From JAAYJT01 sp037445555 (GTDB lineage: Bacteria; Bacteroidota; Bacteroidia; Bacteroidales; JAAYJT01): a stretch of 64,000 bases of DNA. The notes beneath the pieces were generated by a model. It made no database searches, was not told the origin of the DNA, and saw only the letters and a list, made by a program, of their open reading frames with translations. Numbering within the stretch: the stretch's first letter is position 1; every line of letters starts with the position of its first letter. The DNA is taken from assembly GCA_037445555.1 (NCBI GenBank), contig JBBIKG010000009.1, positions 32,632-96,631 on the forward strand, read 5' to 3'. The position numbers were made by a program, and so were the translations under genes. Shown here in pieces: positions 63,721 through 64,000 of the stretch.

Positions 63721-63748
63721 ATCTTCTGCTATGTTTTTCTTTACACTG

Positions 63749-63906
63749 ACCGCTAACGTTTTCGGGTATGGTTAGTTGCCTGGTTCAGGGCGCTCACTTG
63801 TCCGGGTACACAAAAGAATATTAGTTGAGCAAACCTTCGAAAGAGCACTTTGCCGGCAATGAACTATACCCGGTGTGTGTGCCCTGCATGAGCATGCAGC
63901 GCACAC
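63749..63906. repeat. Inverted-repeat-rich right boundary of the rsgA unit
   Basis: ACCGCTAAC at 63749-63757 is the exact inverted copy of GTTAGCGGT at 62587-62595 on the other side of rsgA. It is followed by GTTTTCGGGTAT, like the opening of copy A. The tract ends in a hairpin, GTGTGTGCCCTGCATG / CATGCAGCGCACAC (63873-63906), and has no gene. Confidence 0.5.
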
Positions 63907-63964
63907 TTGCTGTAAGCTGTTGAAAAAGATCAAAAATACAAATTTAATTCAGCGGAGTACAAAA

Positions 63965-64000
63965 GTGTGCAAATTCCAGAGGGTGGAAGTCCCTTATGCG
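63965..64000 (+). mobile_element. Possible 5' end of a group II intron, cut by the window edge
   Basis: GTGTGC at 63965 resembles the conserved GUGYG start of group II introns. It is followed by AGAGGGTGGAAGTCCCT, a short hairpin seen in domain I of many bacterial group II introns. Only 36 bases are visible, so the call is tentative. Confidence 0.35.

Noticed and set aside
1..64000. CRISPR array or cas genes
   Set aside because: No regularly spaced short repeats found on reading, and the Cas4-like fold at 6610-9477 belongs to an AddB-type protein.

Overview
The window looks like a Bacteroidota chromosome, most likely Bacteroidales-like. Evidence: a type IX secretion sorting-domain remnant, Bacteroidetes-type promoter cores (TAnnTTTG), almost no Shine-Dalgarno sequences, DUF4293, a YwqK/MORN protein, a FadL-type porin, a Bacteroidetes-style AmgK-RapZ fusion and two S9 peptidases. 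Roughly the first 50 kb is ordinary core genome of mixed GC. From about 50 kb onward there are gene fragments, and from about 52 kb the sequence is visibly AT-rich and accessory in character.

Layout. 0-6 kb: alpha/beta hydrolase, purK-purE, a CaCA cation exchanger, a secreted S9 peptidase. 6.6-12.1 kb (minus strand): a tightly packed run consisting of an amino-sugar kinase fused to a RapZ C-terminal domain, a 43-aa CxxC mini-protein with a GTG start, a 122-aa unknown, a MurU-like nucleotidyltransferase and an AddB-like Fe-S nuclease; the first and fourth suggest recycling of cell-wall amino sugars. 12-19 kb: RRM protein, ferritin-like protein, acetyltransferase, TonB C-terminal protein, a decayed T9SS cargo gene, a Crp/Fnr gene broken by two single-base shifts, a glycosyltransferase, a membrane phosphoesterase, tRNA-Pro and tRNA-Ser. 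19-29.5 kb: FadL porin, MORN protein, HAD phosphatase, CorA with a phosphodiesterase, and an envelope cluster (hydrolase, porin, lipoprotein). 29.6-36.6 kb: one six-gene minus-strand operon of thiolase, SDR, Na+ symporter, CoA-transferase and two KASIII-like proteins; together the first four could take up and oxidise a short hydroxy acid such as 3-hydroxybutyrate. 36.8-49.6 kb: YggS, a second CaCA exchanger, OsmC, M3 peptidase, CCA enzyme, pRiA4b-like protein, MiaA, S9 peptidase, carbonic anhydrase, PAP2 phosphatase, DUF5714 and DUF2200.

49.6-64 kb is the accessory part. It has several broken genes (a frameshifted unknown, a GT25-like fragment, an SRPBCC fragment, an MBL lipoprotein with an in-frame TGA), an aquaporin and a GT32 glycosyltransferase. 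The centrepiece is an 8-kb three-gene minus-strand operon, drmE-drmA-drmB, i.e. the core of a class 2 DISARM anti-phage system with neither the methyltransferase nor the PLD gene (drmC) nearby. It is bracketed by two related noncoding repeats of about 130 bp (53961-54090 and 62465-62592) and by short direct repeats. The next unit is an rsgA gene framed by a 9-bp inverted repeat. This looks like an array of repeat-bounded gene cassettes. The window ends in what may be the 5' end of a group II intron.
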